A DNA stretch of 64,000 bases from Erysipelotrichaceae bacterium (GTDB lineage Bacteria > Bacillota_I > Bacilli_A > Erysipelotrichales > Erysipelotrichaceae). The stretch lies in the NCBI GenBank assembly GCA_012513225.1, contig JAAZCQ010000003.1:1-64000 (forward strand), read 5' to 3'. Under the pieces are notes generated by a model that was not told the DNA's origin, searched no databases, and worked only from the letters and a program-made list of their open reading frames with translations. The position numbers and the translations under genes are program-made. Position 1 is the stretch's first letter. Each line of letters opens with the position of its first letter. Of this stretch, positions 28,498 to 38,180 are shown one piece after another.

Positions 28498-28526
28498 ATT
28501 ATCACATATATTTAAGAAAATTGCAA
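28498..28526 (-). promoter_or_regulatory. Promoter of the leu-ilv operon
   Basis: Minus strand: TTGCAA (28521-28526), spacer of 17, then GATAAT (28498-28503) preceded by TG, an extended -10. Transcription should start near 28491, only about 15 bases before the leader-peptide ATG. Confidence 0.7.
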
Positions 28527-28582
28527 CATATTTTCTGAAAATTGTTTTCAGAGTTTGCTTTTTTTACTTTTTAAGAATAAAA

Positions 28583-28606
28583 AAACCTCGAATTTCTTCG
28601 AAGTTT
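28583..28606 (-). terminator. Terminator of the str operon behind tuf
   Basis: Minus strand: nine-base stem AAACTTCGA with TCGAGGTTT (one G-U pair) around a small loop, then a run of seven T. It lies 12 bases after the tuf stop codon. Confidence 0.85.
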
Positions 28607-28617
28607 TATATAAATTT

Positions 28618-29802
28618 TTATTTTATGATTGAAGTAATATTTCCAGAACCTACAGTTCTTCCACCTTCACGAATTGAGAACTTAGTTCCTTGTTCAATAG
28701 CGATTGGTGAAATTAACTCAACGATCATTTCAATATTATCACCAGGCATTACCATTTCAACTCCTTCAGGAAGTTTAATAATACCAGTAACATCTGTTGT
28801 ACGGAAGTAGAATTGTGGACGGTAGTTAGATACAAATGGTGTATGACGTCCTCCTTCTTCTTTACTTAATACATAAACTTGTGCTTTGAAGTTTTTGTGA
28901 GGAGTAACTGAACCTGGTTTTGCTAAAACTTGTCCACGTTCAACTTCATCACGGTTAACACCACGTAATAATGCTCCAATGTTATCTCCAGCTTCTGCAT
29001 AGTCTAGTAATTTACGGAACATTTCAATTCCTGTAACAACAGTTTTCTTAGTTGGGTTAATACCAACGATTTCTACTTCTTCGTTAAGTTTTAATTTTCC
29101 ACGTTCAACACGTCCAGTAGCAACTGTACCACGACCTGTGATTGTAAATACGTCTTCAACTGCCATTAAGAATGGTTTGTCAGTTTCATGAGTTGGAGTT
29201 GGAATCCAAGTATCTACTGCTTCCATTAGTTCTCCAATTTTTGCTCCCCAAGCTTCATCGCCTTCAAGAGCTTTTAAAGCTGAACCACGAATTACTGGAG
29301 TATCATCTCCTTCAAATCCGTATTCAGATAGAAGTTCACGAACTTCCATTTCTACTAAGTCGATTAATTCTTCATCATCAACCATGTCACATTTATTTAA
29401 GAATACAACCATTCTTGGAACTCCAACTTGACGAGCAAGTAGGATGTGTTCACGTGTTTGTGGCATTGGTCCATCAGTTGCAGCAACAACAAGGATAGCT
29501 CCATCCATTTGAGCTGCACCAGTAATCATATTTTTGATATAGTCAGCGTGACCTGGGCAATCTACGTGTGCGTAGTGTCTATTAGCTGTTTTATATTCAA
29601 CGTGAGAAGTATTAATAGTGATTCCTCTAGCTTTTTCTTCTGGAGCACCATCAATTTGTTCATATGCTCTAGCTTCAGCAAAACCTTCTTTTGCTAAATA
29701 ATTGGTAATAGCTGCTGTTAATGTTGTTTTTCCGTGGTCAACGTGACCAATTGTACCGATGTTAACATGTTCTAACGATCTGTCAAACTTTTGCTTTGCC
29801 AT
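28618..29802 (-). CDS. tuf: Elongation factor Tu
   Basis: GTPase that delivers aminoacyl-tRNA to the ribosome. It has [16 protein letters not shown] and NKCDMVDD G-motifs in domain 1, then beta-barrel domains 2 and 3 ending [11 protein letters not shown]. The start is put at the ATG of MAKQKFDRS because AGGAGG stands 11 bases before it; a TTG nine bases upstream is in frame but too close to that site. This gives 394 residues. It is the last gene of the str operon, 81 bases behind fusA, and has its own terminator. Confidence 0.98.
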   Translation of the reverse strand: MAKQKFDRSLEHVNIGTIGHVDHGKTTLTAAITNYLAKEGFAEARAYEQIDGAPEEKARGITINTSHVEYKTANRHYAHVDCPGHADYIKNMITGAAQMDGAILVVAATDGPMPQTREHILLARQVGVPRMVVFLNKCDMVDDEELIDLVEMEVRELLSEYGFEGDDTPVIRGSALKALEGDEAWGAKIGELMEAVDTWIPTPTHETDKPFLMAVEDVFTITGRGTVATGRVERGKLKLNEEVEIVGINPTKKTVVTGIEMFRKLLDYAEAGDNIGALLRGVNRDEVERGQVLAKPGSVTPHKNFKAQVYVLSKEEGGRHTPFVSNYRPQFYFRTTDVTGIIKLPEGVEMVMPGDNIEMIVELISPIAIEQGTKFSIREGGRTVGSGNITSIIK

Positions 29803-29883
29803 CTTTTGCAAATCCTCCTAATTTCTTTTAATTAACCATATATCATTTTAAGATAAACCCCGTAATATTGCAATATTTATTGC

Positions 29884-31959
29884 CTATTCACGAGTGTTTT
29901 TCTTAGCAATATCTTCTGCAATGCTCTTAGGAACTTCTGAGTAATGGTCCATTTGCATTATATAATTGCCGCGACCTTGTGTAAATGATCTTAAATCTGT
30001 CGCATAACCAAACATTTCTGATAAAGGAACGAATGATTTTACTTTTACTGCATTACCAATTTCTTCTTGGTCTCTTATTTGACCACGACGTTTAGTAATG
30101 TCTCCCATTACACTTCCTAAGTATTCAGCTGGTGCAGTTACATCTACTACCATGATTGGTTCTAATAATACTGGCTTACATTTTTTTGCTGCTTCTTTTA
30201 ATGCCATACTTGCGGCAATCTTATAAGCCATTTCTGATGAGTCAACATCATGATATGATCCATCAAATAATGTTGCTTTTACATCTACTACTGGATATCC
30301 TGCTACTAAACCATTGTTTAGTGCAGCTTCTAATCCTTCTTGTGTTGGTTTTATGTATTCACGAGGAACAGTTCCTCCAACAATTGCATCCACAAATTCA
30401 AAGCCTTTTCCTTTTTCGTTTGGTTCAAATTTAATCCATACATGTCCATATTGTCCACGACCGCCTGATTGTCTTACAAACTTACCTTCACATTCAGCCA
30501 TTTGTGTAATAGTTTCTCTATATGCTACTTGTGGTGCTCCAACATTACATTCAACTTTAAATTCTCTTTTCATTCTATCTATGATGATATCTAAGTGTAA
30601 CTCACCCATACCAGCAATAATAGTTTGTCCTGTTTCTTCATCAGTGTATGTTTTAAATGTTGGGTCTTCTTCAGCTAGTTTAGATAATGCAATTCCCATC
30701 TTATCAGAGTCACCTTTTGTTTTTGGTTCTACTGACATTTGAATAACTGGTTCTGGGAAAATCATTGATTCTAATATAATTGGTGCTTTTTCTGCACATA
30801 ATGTGTCTCCAGTAGTTGTTGATTTTAATCCAACTGCTGCTGCAATATCTCCAGAATAGACTTCACTTATTTCTGCTCTATGATTTGCGTGCATTTGTAC
30901 TATTCTACTGAATCTTTCTCTAACATCTTTTGTAGCATTTAATACATAGCTACCAGATTTTGCTGTTCCTGAATATACTCTAAAGAATGTAAGTCTTCCA
31001 ATAAATGGGTCTGTCATTACCTTAAATGCTAATGCAGCAAATGGTTGATCATCTCCTGGATTTCTTGCTTCTTCTTCACCATTAGGTAAATGTCCAATAA
31101 TTGCTGGTACATCTAATGGAGAAGGCAAGTAATCAATAACAGCGTCTAATACTAATTGAATTCCTTTGTTTTTATAAGCTGTTCCACATAGTACTGGGAA
31201 AAATTCTGATTTTAATACTCCAGCACGAATTGCTTTTTTGATTTCTTCAATTGTTGGTTCTTCACCTTCTAGAACCTTCATCATTACTTCATCATCATAA
31301 TCTGCAACTGCTTCTACAAGTTTTTCTCTTAATTTTTCTGCTTCTTCTACAAATTCAGGTGAGATTTCTGTTACTTCATCAACTTTCCCTAAATCATCTT
31401 TATATATGTGTTGTTTTCTTTCAATAAGGTCAATAATTCCTCTAAAAGTATTTTCTACTCCTATAGGCATTTGAATTGCCGCAGCTTTTGCGCCTAATCT
31501 ATTGCCAATAGAATTTACTGACATCATGAAGTCTGCTCCTGTCGCATCCATTTTATTGCAGAATACGATTCTTGGAACTTTATATGTAGTAGCTTGACGC
31601 CAAACAGTTTCTGTTTGTGGTTCTACACCCGCTTTTGCATCAAGTACTGTTACTGCACCATCTAGTACACGTAATGAACGCTCAACCTCGACAGTAAAGT
31701 CTACGTGTCCTGGAGTATCAATAACGTTTATTCTATGTTCTTTCCATGTAGCTGTAGTAGCTGCGGAAGTAATAGTAATTCCACGTTCTTGTTCTTGTTT
31801 CATCCAGTCCATTTGACTTGCACCATCATGAGTTTCACCGATTTTGTGTGTCTTTCCTGTATAGTAAAGAATACGTTCTGTGGTAGTTGTCTTACCAGCA
31901 TCGATGTGAGCCATAATTCCGATATTTCTAGTGTGTGCTAAATCAAACTCTCTAGGCAT
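29884..31959 (-). CDS. fusA: Elongation factor G
   Basis: Translocation GTPase, 691 residues. It has [15 protein letters not shown] (17-31), the switch segment [19 protein letters not shown] and [10 protein letters not shown] in the G domain. Domains II-V follow, with GMGELHLD and GRGQYGHV motifs and the C-terminal RSFTQGRG segment. The length and motifs are those of the canonical factor, not of the EF-G2 or tetracycline-protection types. It lies 18 bases behind rpsG. Confidence 0.98.
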   Translation of the reverse strand: MPREFDLAHTRNIGIMAHIDAGKTTTTERILYYTGKTHKIGETHDGASQMDWMKQEQERGITITSAATTATWKEHRINVIDTPGHVDFTVEVERSLRVLDGAVTVLDAKAGVEPQTETVWRQATTYKVPRIVFCNKMDATGADFMMSVNSIGNRLGAKAAAIQMPIGVENTFRGIIDLIERKQHIYKDDLGKVDEVTEISPEFVEEAEKLREKLVEAVADYDDEVMMKVLEGEEPTIEEIKKAIRAGVLKSEFFPVLCGTAYKNKGIQLVLDAVIDYLPSPLDVPAIIGHLPNGEEEARNPGDDQPFAALAFKVMTDPFIGRLTFFRVYSGTAKSGSYVLNATKDVRERFSRIVQMHANHRAEISEVYSGDIAAAVGLKSTTTGDTLCAEKAPIILESMIFPEPVIQMSVEPKTKGDSDKMGIALSKLAEEDPTFKTYTDEETGQTIIAGMGELHLDIIIDRMKREFKVECNVGAPQVAYRETITQMAECEGKFVRQSGGRGQYGHVWIKFEPNEKGKGFEFVDAIVGGTVPREYIKPTQEGLEAALNNGLVAGYPVVDVKATLFDGSYHDVDSSEMAYKIAASMALKEAAKKCKPVLLEPIMVVDVTAPAEYLGSVMGDITKRRGQIRDQEEIGNAVKVKSFVPLSEMFGYATDLRSFTQGRGNYIMQMDHYSEVPKSIAEDIAKKNTRE

Positions 31960-31977
31960 TTGAATCTCCCTTCCTGA

Positions 31978-32448
31978 TTACCAACGGTAATGAGCATAAG
32001 CCTTATTTGCTTCTGCCATTTTGTGTATGTCGTCTCTTTTCTTAACTGAAGCTCCAGTTCCATTAGCAGCATCTATTATTTCTCCTGCTAATCTTTGTTC
32101 CATAGTTTTTTCATGACGTAATCTAGAGTAGTTAACTAACCATCTTAATCCAAGTGTTAGTTTTCTTTCTGCAGATACTTCAACTGGAACTTGATAGTTA
32201 GACCCACCAACTCTTCTTACTTTTAATTCAAGCATTGGCATAATATTTCCTAAAGCTTTTTCAAATACTATCATTGGTTCTTCACCAGTTTTCTTTTCGA
32301 TGATTTCAAATGAGTTATAAAGTATAGTTTGTGCAACTCCTTTTTTACCATCTAACATAATTTTATTGATTAGTTTTGTAACTAATTTTGAGTTATAAAT
32401 AGGATCAGCTATTACTTCTCTTTTAGGTATACTTCCTTTTCTTGGCAT
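31978..32448 (-). CDS. rpsG: 30S ribosomal protein S7
   Basis: Primary 16S rRNA 3'-domain binding protein, 156 residues. It begins [11 protein letters not shown], contains [11 protein letters not shown] and ALRWLV-like text, and ends [13 protein letters not shown], all typical of S7. It lies in the standard place between rpsL and fusA, and is the usual autoregulator of the str operon in many bacteria, though that is not tested here. Confidence 0.98.
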   Translation of the reverse strand: MPRKGSIPKREVIADPIYNSKLVTKLINKIMLDGKKGVAQTILYNSFEIIEKKTGEEPMIVFEKALGNIMPMLELKVRRVGGSNYQVPVEVSAERKLTLGLRWLVNYSRLRHEKTMEQRLAGEIIDAANGTGASVKKRDDIHKMAEANKAYAHYRW

Positions 32449-32462
32449 TTAGTGCACCCCCC

Positions 32463-32882
32463 CTACTTAGAATCCTTAGGTTTCTTAGTACCATATAAAG
32501 AACGTGATTGATTACGATTGTCTACACCAGCGCAGTCTAGCACTCCTCTTACTATGTGGTATCTAACTCCTGGTAAATCTTTAACACGGCCGCCTCTGAT
32601 CATAACAACACTGTGTTCTTGTAAGTTGTGTCCAATTCCTGGGATGTAAGCAGTAACTTCCATACCATTAGATAAACGAACACGCGCATACTTACGTAAT
32701 GCTGAGTTAGGTTTCTTAGGTGTCATAGTTCCTACACGAGTACATACTCCTCTTTTTTGAGGACTTGATAATGTCGTGTTTTCAGTCTTTAATGAGTTAA
32801 AACCTCTATTTAAAGCTGGAGATTTTGATTTGTAAACTTTATCAGTACGTCCTTTACGCACCAATTGATTAATTGTTGGCAT
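32463..32882 (-). CDS. rpsL: 30S ribosomal protein S12
   Basis: Decoding-centre protein. The start is set at the ATG of [12 protein letters not shown] (32882), 8 bases behind AAGGAG; a longer in-frame ATG at 32909 would place the ribosome site inside the gene. The conserved loop [11 protein letters not shown] is intact with its Lys residues, so no streptomycin-resistance change is seen at those positions. The [10 protein letters not shown] segment and basic C-terminus are present. It opens the str operon. Confidence 0.97.
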   Translation of the reverse strand: MPTINQLVRKGRTDKVYKSKSPALNRGFNSLKTENTTLSSPQKRGVCTRVGTMTPKKPNSALRKYARVRLSNGMEVTAYIPGIGHNLQEHSVVMIRGGRVKDLPGVRYHIVRGVLDCAGVDNRNQSRSLYGTKKPKDSK

Positions 32883-32986
32883 TAAATATTCTCCTTTCAA
32901 TATATGCACACACTTTCAAGTGTGCCAAACTTTAGCCTAAAATATAGTTTTCATAAGAAAACTCATTAATGTCGCTAAGCTTTTAT

Positions 32987-33015
32987 ATTTTATTACAAAC
33001 TTTCACATGTGTCAA
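32987..33015 (-). promoter_or_regulatory. Promoter of the str operon
   Basis: Minus strand: a perfect TTGACA (33010-33015), spacer of 17, then TAAAAT (32987-32992). It lies about 100 bases before rpsL, leaving a leader of roughly 95 bases. Confidence 0.75.
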
Positions 33016-33066
33016 CGGTTTTTTTAAGCATATTCATATATAATAAAAATAAACAGAGGTAAACAT

Positions 33067-33243
33067 ATGAATGAAGAATTAAAAACCAAACTACAAGAGC
33101 TAGAATCACTTACAAGGATATTAAGTGAATCAATGGAATTAGTACCAGATACACATGATGAATCTATTAAGAAGAGTGATGTATCAAATATACTAGCGAT
33201 TATCAATAATAAGGTAAAAGAAATCATAGAAGAACTAGAGTAG
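33067..33243 (+). CDS. Small hypothetical protein, 58 aa
   Basis: A plus-strand gene divergent from the str operon. ATG at 33067 follows AGAGGT; the stop is TAG at 33241. The peptide begins MNEELKTKLQELESLTRILS, is acidic and almost entirely helical, and likely forms a short coiled coil. A TATAAT-like box (about 33038-33044) lies upstream with no clear -35. The antisense frame over it is a shadow. I recognise no family. Confidence 0.6.
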   Translation: MNEELKTKLQELESLTRILSESMELVPDTHDESIKKSDVSNILAIINNKVKEIIEELE

Positions 33244-33507
33244 TTATTTTATGTGTTATTAGATAACTGAAAGAGATATCAAAAAGTTTTATCCACAAAA
33301 TGAAAAAAATAAAAAATGATGTAATTCAGTTTTTTCATTATTTTATCACAATATTTTCTAATGATTTTATGTTGTTATTTATTAAATCTTTGTAGTATTT
33401 CTTGTACAGTCATCTATAATCACTATTTCTTTTAGTATGATTACAAGATTATATTCACAGCTAATAAAGATGGAATAGGTCTTTCAATTACTTTACGATT
33501 ATAGAAT

Positions 33508-33815
33508 TTATAAAATACTCAAAATATTTGTTGACGATTTTTTTTCTTCAATAGTAATATCCAAATAAATTTTAAACTCGTGCTCAATTTCTAAAGCAAT
33601 ATTTTTAATTATTTCGTATTTTACATACAATTGATCTAATTTAGGCATAGTTCTTCTAGGATCATGGTGTGGTGTAGTCAATATTTTCCTTATACCTTCT
33701 TTATATGATATGCGATATATGATATGCAATGTTAATATTTTTTGTATCTTCTATAGATATTGATCCATCATCAACATCAGTAATGAAATGACAGTATATA
33801 TCTGTAAACAAAACC
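33508..33815 (-). pseudogene. Decayed CpsB/YwqE-type PHP-domain tyrosine phosphatase
   Basis: Two minus-strand frames join into the N-terminal half of a CpsB-like protein. The first reads DIYCHFITDVDDGSISIEDT and KNINIAY; after a shift near 33720 the second reads SYKEGIRKILTTPHHDPRRT and MPKLDQLYVKYE. The order DIHSHILPGVDDG ... EGI..I.ATPHH is the metal-binding signature of this family; here the first His is Tyr, and the protein breaks off before its C-terminal half. Such phosphatases sit in capsule/EPS loci, and one lies a few kb downstream of this relic, so it may be a discarded part of that locus. Confidence 0.7.
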
Positions 33816-33975
33816 ACTTAAACCTAATTTCTTATTTTAAGTAAACATTTATCTTATATTAGAACTATTTGCTTAATCAATTATTTAAAAATATTAAGTT
33901 ATTAATAAACTGTAAACTTAAATTCCACAATAAAAAAATAAAAAATATTATTTAATAAGAAAAAAATGAACAGTG

Positions 33976-34004
33976 TTGACAATATAACGTTATTGCGTTA
34001 TATT
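33976..34004 (+). promoter_or_regulatory. Promoter with perfect operator-like inverted repeat, AIPR-XRE cassette
   Basis: TTGACA (33976-33981), spacer of 17, then TATATT (33999-34004). The nine-base arms AATATAACG (33981-33989) and CGTTATATT (33996-34004) form a perfect inverted repeat with a six-base centre that covers the spacer and the whole -10 box. Binding there would shut the promoter. Further AT-rich near-repeats (ATATTGCGATATA, CGATATTCGC) follow to 34040. The XRE protein of the cassette is the likely ligand. Confidence 0.8.
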
Positions 34005-34092
34005 GATATTGCGATATATTATTATTCCGATATTCGCTATCTTTTTATAACTCTGTTAAACTTATGAGTTTAACTAGAAACGGAGGATCTAT

Positions 34093-35247
34093 ATGATCAA
34101 AAAAATTATGGCAGTAAAAGACAGCTCTTTCAGAAGGTTAGATGACCCGTTCATTAACACAAATCAAAAAAAGTATATATTCTATGTACATGTTAATGAA
34201 GTGCCTGAAGGTATTCCAATGGCAACAAATCCTCGCGATCAAAAACTTACATCAAATGTTGCTAAGGCAATTACTGATTCCTTATTAAGCAACGACGGAT
34301 ATTTCCATCTAAAAAATAGAGGTATTGTGTTATCAGCAGAAAGTGTCCACTATAGCAACAAAACAGGTTTAGTTGAAATTAATTTCAAAGATGATTTATA
34401 TCATGGAAACATCGATGGAGGACACACTTATAAAATAGTCTGTGAACACCAAAATGAAGGATTAGATCAGTATGTCACTTTTGAAGTAATGACTGGAGTA
34501 GAGGATATTATAGAAAGTTTAGCCGAATCAAGAAACACATCTGTTCAAGTTGATGAAAAATCGATGGCTGAATTAGCCCAACAGTTCGACCCTATTAAAG
34601 AGGGTCTTGAAGGAATGCCATTCTATAATAGGATTGCATTTAAACAAAACCAAACATCACTTGATGAAAACGGAAAGAATGAGCGAATGATTGATGCTCG
34701 TGAAATTGTAGCAATAATAAATATGTTTAATGCCGATAAATTTGATCAAAGTAGCCATCCAGTTCAGGCTTATTCATCAAAAGCAAAAATGCTTGAGCTT
34801 TATCTTAAAGACCCTGAATCGTATAGAAGATACGTAAATATTTTACCTGATATCTTTGATTTATATGATGCAATAGAAGCTGAATTTGCTGAAAGTTACA
34901 ATGCTGCTGGTGGCAGATATGGCAGAAAGAAATATTCTGGTTATAAGGATGGAAAAATTGTCGGAAAAAGTAAGTTTGGCGCAGTTGATCTTCAATACAA
35001 AATTCCTGACGGAATTATTTATCCAACTATTGCCGCTTTTAGATCATTAGTATATTATGATTCAAATACAGATAGATATACTTGGAAGAATGATATTAGT
35101 CCCCTAGATGTTTGGAATAAAGTTAAAAATGAACTTACCTCTAAAATTATGAATTTTGCATCTTCAATTGGTGATAATCCAAATGCTGTAGGGAAAGATT
35201 CCAATATTTGGGATTTAGCATACATGACTGTTGTAGTAAATAGCTAA
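34093..35247 (+). CDS. AIPR-like (abortive infection phage resistance family) protein
   Basis: A 384-residue protein whose core matches the pattern of AIPR-type proteins. It has a strand and turn reading GYFHLKNRGIVLSAESV (about 76-92), then NIDGGHTYKIV (about 106-116, where relatives have NGxQT or DGQ), then VTFEVMTGV and a helix rich in SLAESRNTSVQV. The N-QT and ARNTQVxV-like motifs are the family hallmark. The rest is helical with no TM segment. GGAGG precedes the ATG. An XRE gene follows 10 bases behind. Some AIPR proteins come from phage-resistance plasmids and R-M neighbourhoods; the biochemical activity is unknown. Assignment is by motif reading. Confidence 0.72.
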   Translation: MIKKIMAVKDSSFRRLDDPFINTNQKKYIFYVHVNEVPEGIPMATNPRDQKLTSNVAKAITDSLLSNDGYFHLKNRGIVLSAESVHYSNKTGLVEINFKDDLYHGNIDGGHTYKIVCEHQNEGLDQYVTFEVMTGVEDIIESLAESRNTSVQVDEKSMAELAQQFDPIKEGLEGMPFYNRIAFKQNQTSLDENGKNERMIDAREIVAIINMFNADKFDQSSHPVQAYSSKAKMLELYLKDPESYRRYVNILPDIFDLYDAIEAEFAESYNAAGGRYGRKKYSGYKDGKIVGKSKFGAVDLQYKIPDGIIYPTIAAFRSLVYYDSNTDRYTWKNDISPLDVWNKVKNELTSKIMNFASSIGDNPNAVGKDSNIWDLAYMTVVVNS

Positions 35248-35257
35248 AGGAGGTTTT

Positions 35258-35476
35258 ATGAAATATTCAGTGAAATTATTAATTAAAGATTTAATTGAAG
35301 AAAAAGGTATTAGTCAAAAAAAACTGGCAGAAATGTCAAATGTAAGAGAATCTACAGTGAGTGATATTGTTAGAGGTAATCGTACCGTGATTAATTTTGA
35401 TCACCTAGCAAAAATTGCGGAAGCTCTGGAAATTGAAGATATTTCTAAGCTTATTAAAATCGTAAAAATAGATTGA
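35258..35476 (+). CDS. XRE-family transcriptional regulator, probable antitoxin-like partner
   Basis: A 72-residue Cro/C1-type helix-turn-helix protein: IEEKGISQKKLAEMSNVRES (13-32) and TVSDIVRGNRTVINFDHLAK are the turn and recognition helix of HTH_3. A strong AAAGGAGG site stands before the ATG. It is the second gene of the pair, in the order larger gene then regulator. It probably binds the inverted repeat at the cassette promoter and limits expression of the AIPR-like protein; whether it also neutralises it is unknown. Confidence 0.85.
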   Translation: MKYSVKLLIKDLIEEKGISQKKLAEMSNVRESTVSDIVRGNRTVINFDHLAKIAEALEIEDISKLIKIVKID

Positions 35477-35650
35477 TATCTTTTATTGTTGAACAGTATT
35501 TTACCTTATAGTTATATTTTCAAATCCTATATTTTTTTATCGCCTATATATTTTAGTTAATATTATTGTATGACCATATATTAAAATATAAAATATATTA
35601 ATTGTGTAATTAATCTCTGACTTTATTATATTACAAAACTCAAAACCATT

Positions 35651-35696
35651 AAAACGGGCCATCTCTTTTAAAATAAAAAGATAAATAGTCCGTTTT
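35651..35696. terminator. Bidirectional terminator between the XRE gene and the LCP gene
   Basis: Nested arms AAAACGG/CCGTTTT (35651-35657, 35690-35696) and ATCTCTTTT/AAAAGAT form a long hairpin. The plus strand ends in CCGTTTTTATTG and the minus strand in GTTTTAATGG, so it can end both convergent transcripts. The rest of 35477-35769 holds nothing recognisable. Confidence 0.75.
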
Positions 35697-35769
35697 TATT
35701 GTTATTTTGATTAGTACCTATATTTAAGGATGAAGTTAGAAATAACATTTAAATAAATATTCTTGAAAT

Positions 35770-36816
35770 TTATTCTTGTTTTGTAAATCCAAAATATTCG
35801 TATGTTTTCTTTTCTAGTTCTAGTAGTGTACTACTCACTTGATAATCATCATCATTGTATATATGTAAGTGAACTTCTTTAACAAGTTTTTCAAAGTTTT
35901 TAGGAACATATATTGGACCATAACCTTGGTATGATATAACTTCACTACTAGCCACTCCATCACTTGGTATTGAGTTTTGAGTAATATTATTTAAATCAAA
36001 TGAAAGTAGTGATGTTAGATAAGTCTTTATTTCATTATTAGTAATATTAGTTTCTACATAAGGAAGCATTTCATTAACTATGTCTAATATTTCTAATGGT
36101 GATTTTGTTTTAAGTTTTCTAACTATTTCTTTTATTACTTTGTTTTGTCTTTCCATTCTATAAAAGTCATCATCAATGTATCTTATTCTAGAGTAATTCA
36201 TTGCTTGTTTACCATTAAGAGTATAGACTCCTTCTTCACCATAGATTCCAAGTGGTTTATCTCTTTGTAGTATTTCTTGACCTTTTAAATCTATATTTAC
36301 TCCACCTACTAAATCAACAAGTTTTTCTGAGGCTTTAAAACTAAATGTAGCATATTTAGTAATGTCTAAGTCAAAGTTTGTATTTATTGTCTTAATAGCA
36401 AGAGTAGGTCCACCAAACCAATATGCATGATTTAGCTTTGACCAATCATTATGTGGATCTGGCATATATACTAATGTATCTCTTTGAATAGAAGTAATAT
36501 TAATGACTTTATCATCAAAGTTTAAACTTATAACTTTTATAGCATCACTTCTATCTGTATCAGAATAGTTACCATCATTATCCGTACCAAATAAAGCTAT
36601 GTTTACAACTTTAGTAGCTTTTTTTGACTTTTGTACTTCTTCAGATATTCCAGCATCTTCTACTTTTATCTTTTCAGTTCTTTCTGTTTTATTTAAAGTA
36701 TTATCTACAAAAGCATTAATTCCTAAGTAACCTAAGCCAAAAATTGATATTATTATAGTTAACACCAATATAACTTTTACTTTAGTTTTCATTTTTTTCT
36801 TTTTAATTTTTGACAT
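35770..36816 (-). CDS. LytR-CpsA-Psr (LCP) family glycopolymer transferase
   Basis: Attaches undecaprenyl-linked wall glycopolymers or capsule to peptidoglycan outside the cell. A Lys-rich cytoplasmic start and one TM helix (about 12-30) are followed by the LCP domain with TDRSDAIKVIS (about 92-102), SIQRDTLVYMPD with the catalytic Arg (about 112-123), KLNHAYWFGG, and SRIRYIDDDFYRMERQ. The start is taken at the ATG of MSKIKKKK (36816), because GGAG stands 8 bases before it; a longer frame from 36834 covers that site. It closes the EPS locus and is the probable ligase for its product. Confidence 0.9.
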   Translation of the reverse strand: MSKIKKKKMKTKVKVILVLTIIISIFGLGYLGINAFVDNTLNKTERTEKIKVEDAGISEEVQKSKKATKVVNIALFGTDNDGNYSDTDRSDAIKVISLNFDDKVINITSIQRDTLVYMPDPHNDWSKLNHAYWFGGPTLAIKTINTNFDLDITKYATFSFKASEKLVDLVGGVNIDLKGQEILQRDKPLGIYGEEGVYTLNGKQAMNYSRIRYIDDDFYRMERQNKVIKEIVRKLKTKSPLEILDIVNEMLPYVETNITNNEIKTYLTSLLSFDLNNITQNSIPSDGVASSEVISYQGYGPIYVPKNFEKLVKEVHLHIYNDDDYQVSSTLLELEKKTYEYFGFTKQE

Positions 36817-37013
36817 ACAAAGTTCTCCATACAAGTAATCAATGAAAATATTATAAGCAAATAATATTAATTAAACAATGGGAAGAAATTTTAAGGAATG
36901 TTATTATTGGTGATAATTTTCAGAAGACATATTCAACAATTTAAAAATTTTACTTATTTTATTAATTAATACACTTTCCTACTTAATCCAAATAAAACTT
37001 ACCTTTTATGCTA

Positions 37014-38180
37014 TTAAATATCATTTTCTTTAAGCTTGACAATAATTCTTTCAATTTTTCTTCTAACTTTTTGGTATACTTTTTGATAAATAGGCTTTTC
37101 AATATATTTACATAATTGATTAATATTTTTTTGATCTAGCTCTTTAAAAAATAGCTCTCTATTCTTGTGAGGAATTACTGATTTTCTAGAATCAGCGGTA
37201 GCTGGCAAAATTACATCTAGTTCAGCCTCTTTTATTACTAATTTTTTTCTGACTGAAGATAATAATTCATTTCCTTTTTTTGAATTTGTTATTAAAACAG
37301 ATGTTCCTTTATCATCATCCATATCTGACATATGATTTTCAATACCCCAAGCATCACCAATTGTTAAATCTGACTCTCTTGGAAAATCTTTAAACTTACA
37401 ATCATGACAAGAAGGTCGCAAACATATCTCATTCAAAAATAGTTTCATAAAAGGATCATCATGATGATTCTTAAGGTATGCTTTATCTTTATATTTTAAA
37501 GATAAAGCAAACCTTTTCCATCCAAAGTCTTTTTTTCTGAAAAAGGTTTGCTGAAGTTTTGAACCGTACTCGAGTTCTTTCTCAGATAAATATTTTTTCC
37601 AAACTTTCGGACTTGGAACTCCATGACATAAAACATCTATAGTATATAAATTAGAATATTCCTTTCTTAAATATCGTTTGAGTCCCTCAATCTGACACGC
37701 AGTACCTGTAAACAATACTTTCGTATTTTGATCTAAATATGTTTTTACTTCTTTCAAACTATTCTTCATATTACTTTGTAAGTACTTACTTCCTTGTAAT
37801 TTGTTTAATTCTTCATTAGATTCAATAACAATATGTTCAACCATAAACTCATTATCAAATGCTGCTCCTGCAACCATACCACCTTGATTAAATATTTGAT
37901 TCGCAAATATTGTAAACAAACCACCTGATGAACTCTTTAATCGTATTTCATCGTTATCCGTATATGCAGCATAAGCCTCAACATCAGTTTTCTTGGACTT
38001 TTTTTTATTTAGTATTGGACATACTTTTACACATAGATTACATGATATACACATTTCTGTATTTACACTAGGATAAAGGAATCCTTCATCATCAAATAAC
38101 ATCGAAATACAATTTGTCGGACATACTTGTTCACATGCAGTACATCCACAGCAATCTTTTTTATTTAAAATTTCAATCAT
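37014..38180 (-). CDS. FrhB-type iron-sulfur protein of the EPS locus
   Basis: A 388-residue protein with two ferredoxin-type clusters: C10-C11-x-C13-x2-C16-x3-C20-P and C44-x2-C47-x2-C50-x3-C54-P. It then has the coenzyme F420 hydrogenase beta-subunit domains (GTACQIEGLKRYL; SDLTIGDAWGIE). Such proteins occur in many bacterial capsule loci next to polysaccharide pyruvyl transferases, where their exact reaction is not settled; reduction of a sugar or use of a flavin is suspected. Its start overlaps the flippase gene by 8 bp. A decayed second copy lies at 43178-43621. Confidence 0.88.
   Translation of the reverse strand: MIEILNKKDCCGCTACEQVCPTNCISMLFDDEGFLYPSVNTEMCISCNLCVKVCPILNKKKSKKTDVEAYAAYTDNDEIRLKSSSGGLFTIFANQIFNQGGMVAGAAFDNEFMVEHIVIESNEELNKLQGSKYLQSNMKNSLKEVKTYLDQNTKVLFTGTACQIEGLKRYLRKEYSNLYTIDVLCHGVPSPKVWKKYLSEKELEYGSKLQQTFFRKKDFGWKRFALSLKYKDKAYLKNHHDDPFMKLFLNEICLRPSCHDCKFKDFPRESDLTIGDAWGIENHMSDMDDDKGTSVLITNSKKGNELLSSVRKKLVIKEAELDVILPATADSRKSVIPHKNRELFFKELDQKNINQLCKYIEKPIYQKVYQKVRRKIERIIVKLKENDI

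Noticed and set aside
28268-28500. T-box riboswitch in front of leuA
   Set aside because: The leader is too short (about 225 bases from the predicted start to leuA) and no T-box consensus or specifier stem is visible; a leader-peptide frame explains the structure better.
28618-31959. Long open frames antisense to tuf, fusA and other conserved genes
   Set aside because: They are shadows caused by codon bias of the real genes, have no ribosome sites, and encode low-complexity hydrophobic text.
33700-33740. GATATGCGATATATGATATG short repeats as an operator or satellite
   Set aside because: They coincide with the frameshift zone of the CpsB relic and have no gene start nearby; likely a small duplication in a dead gene.
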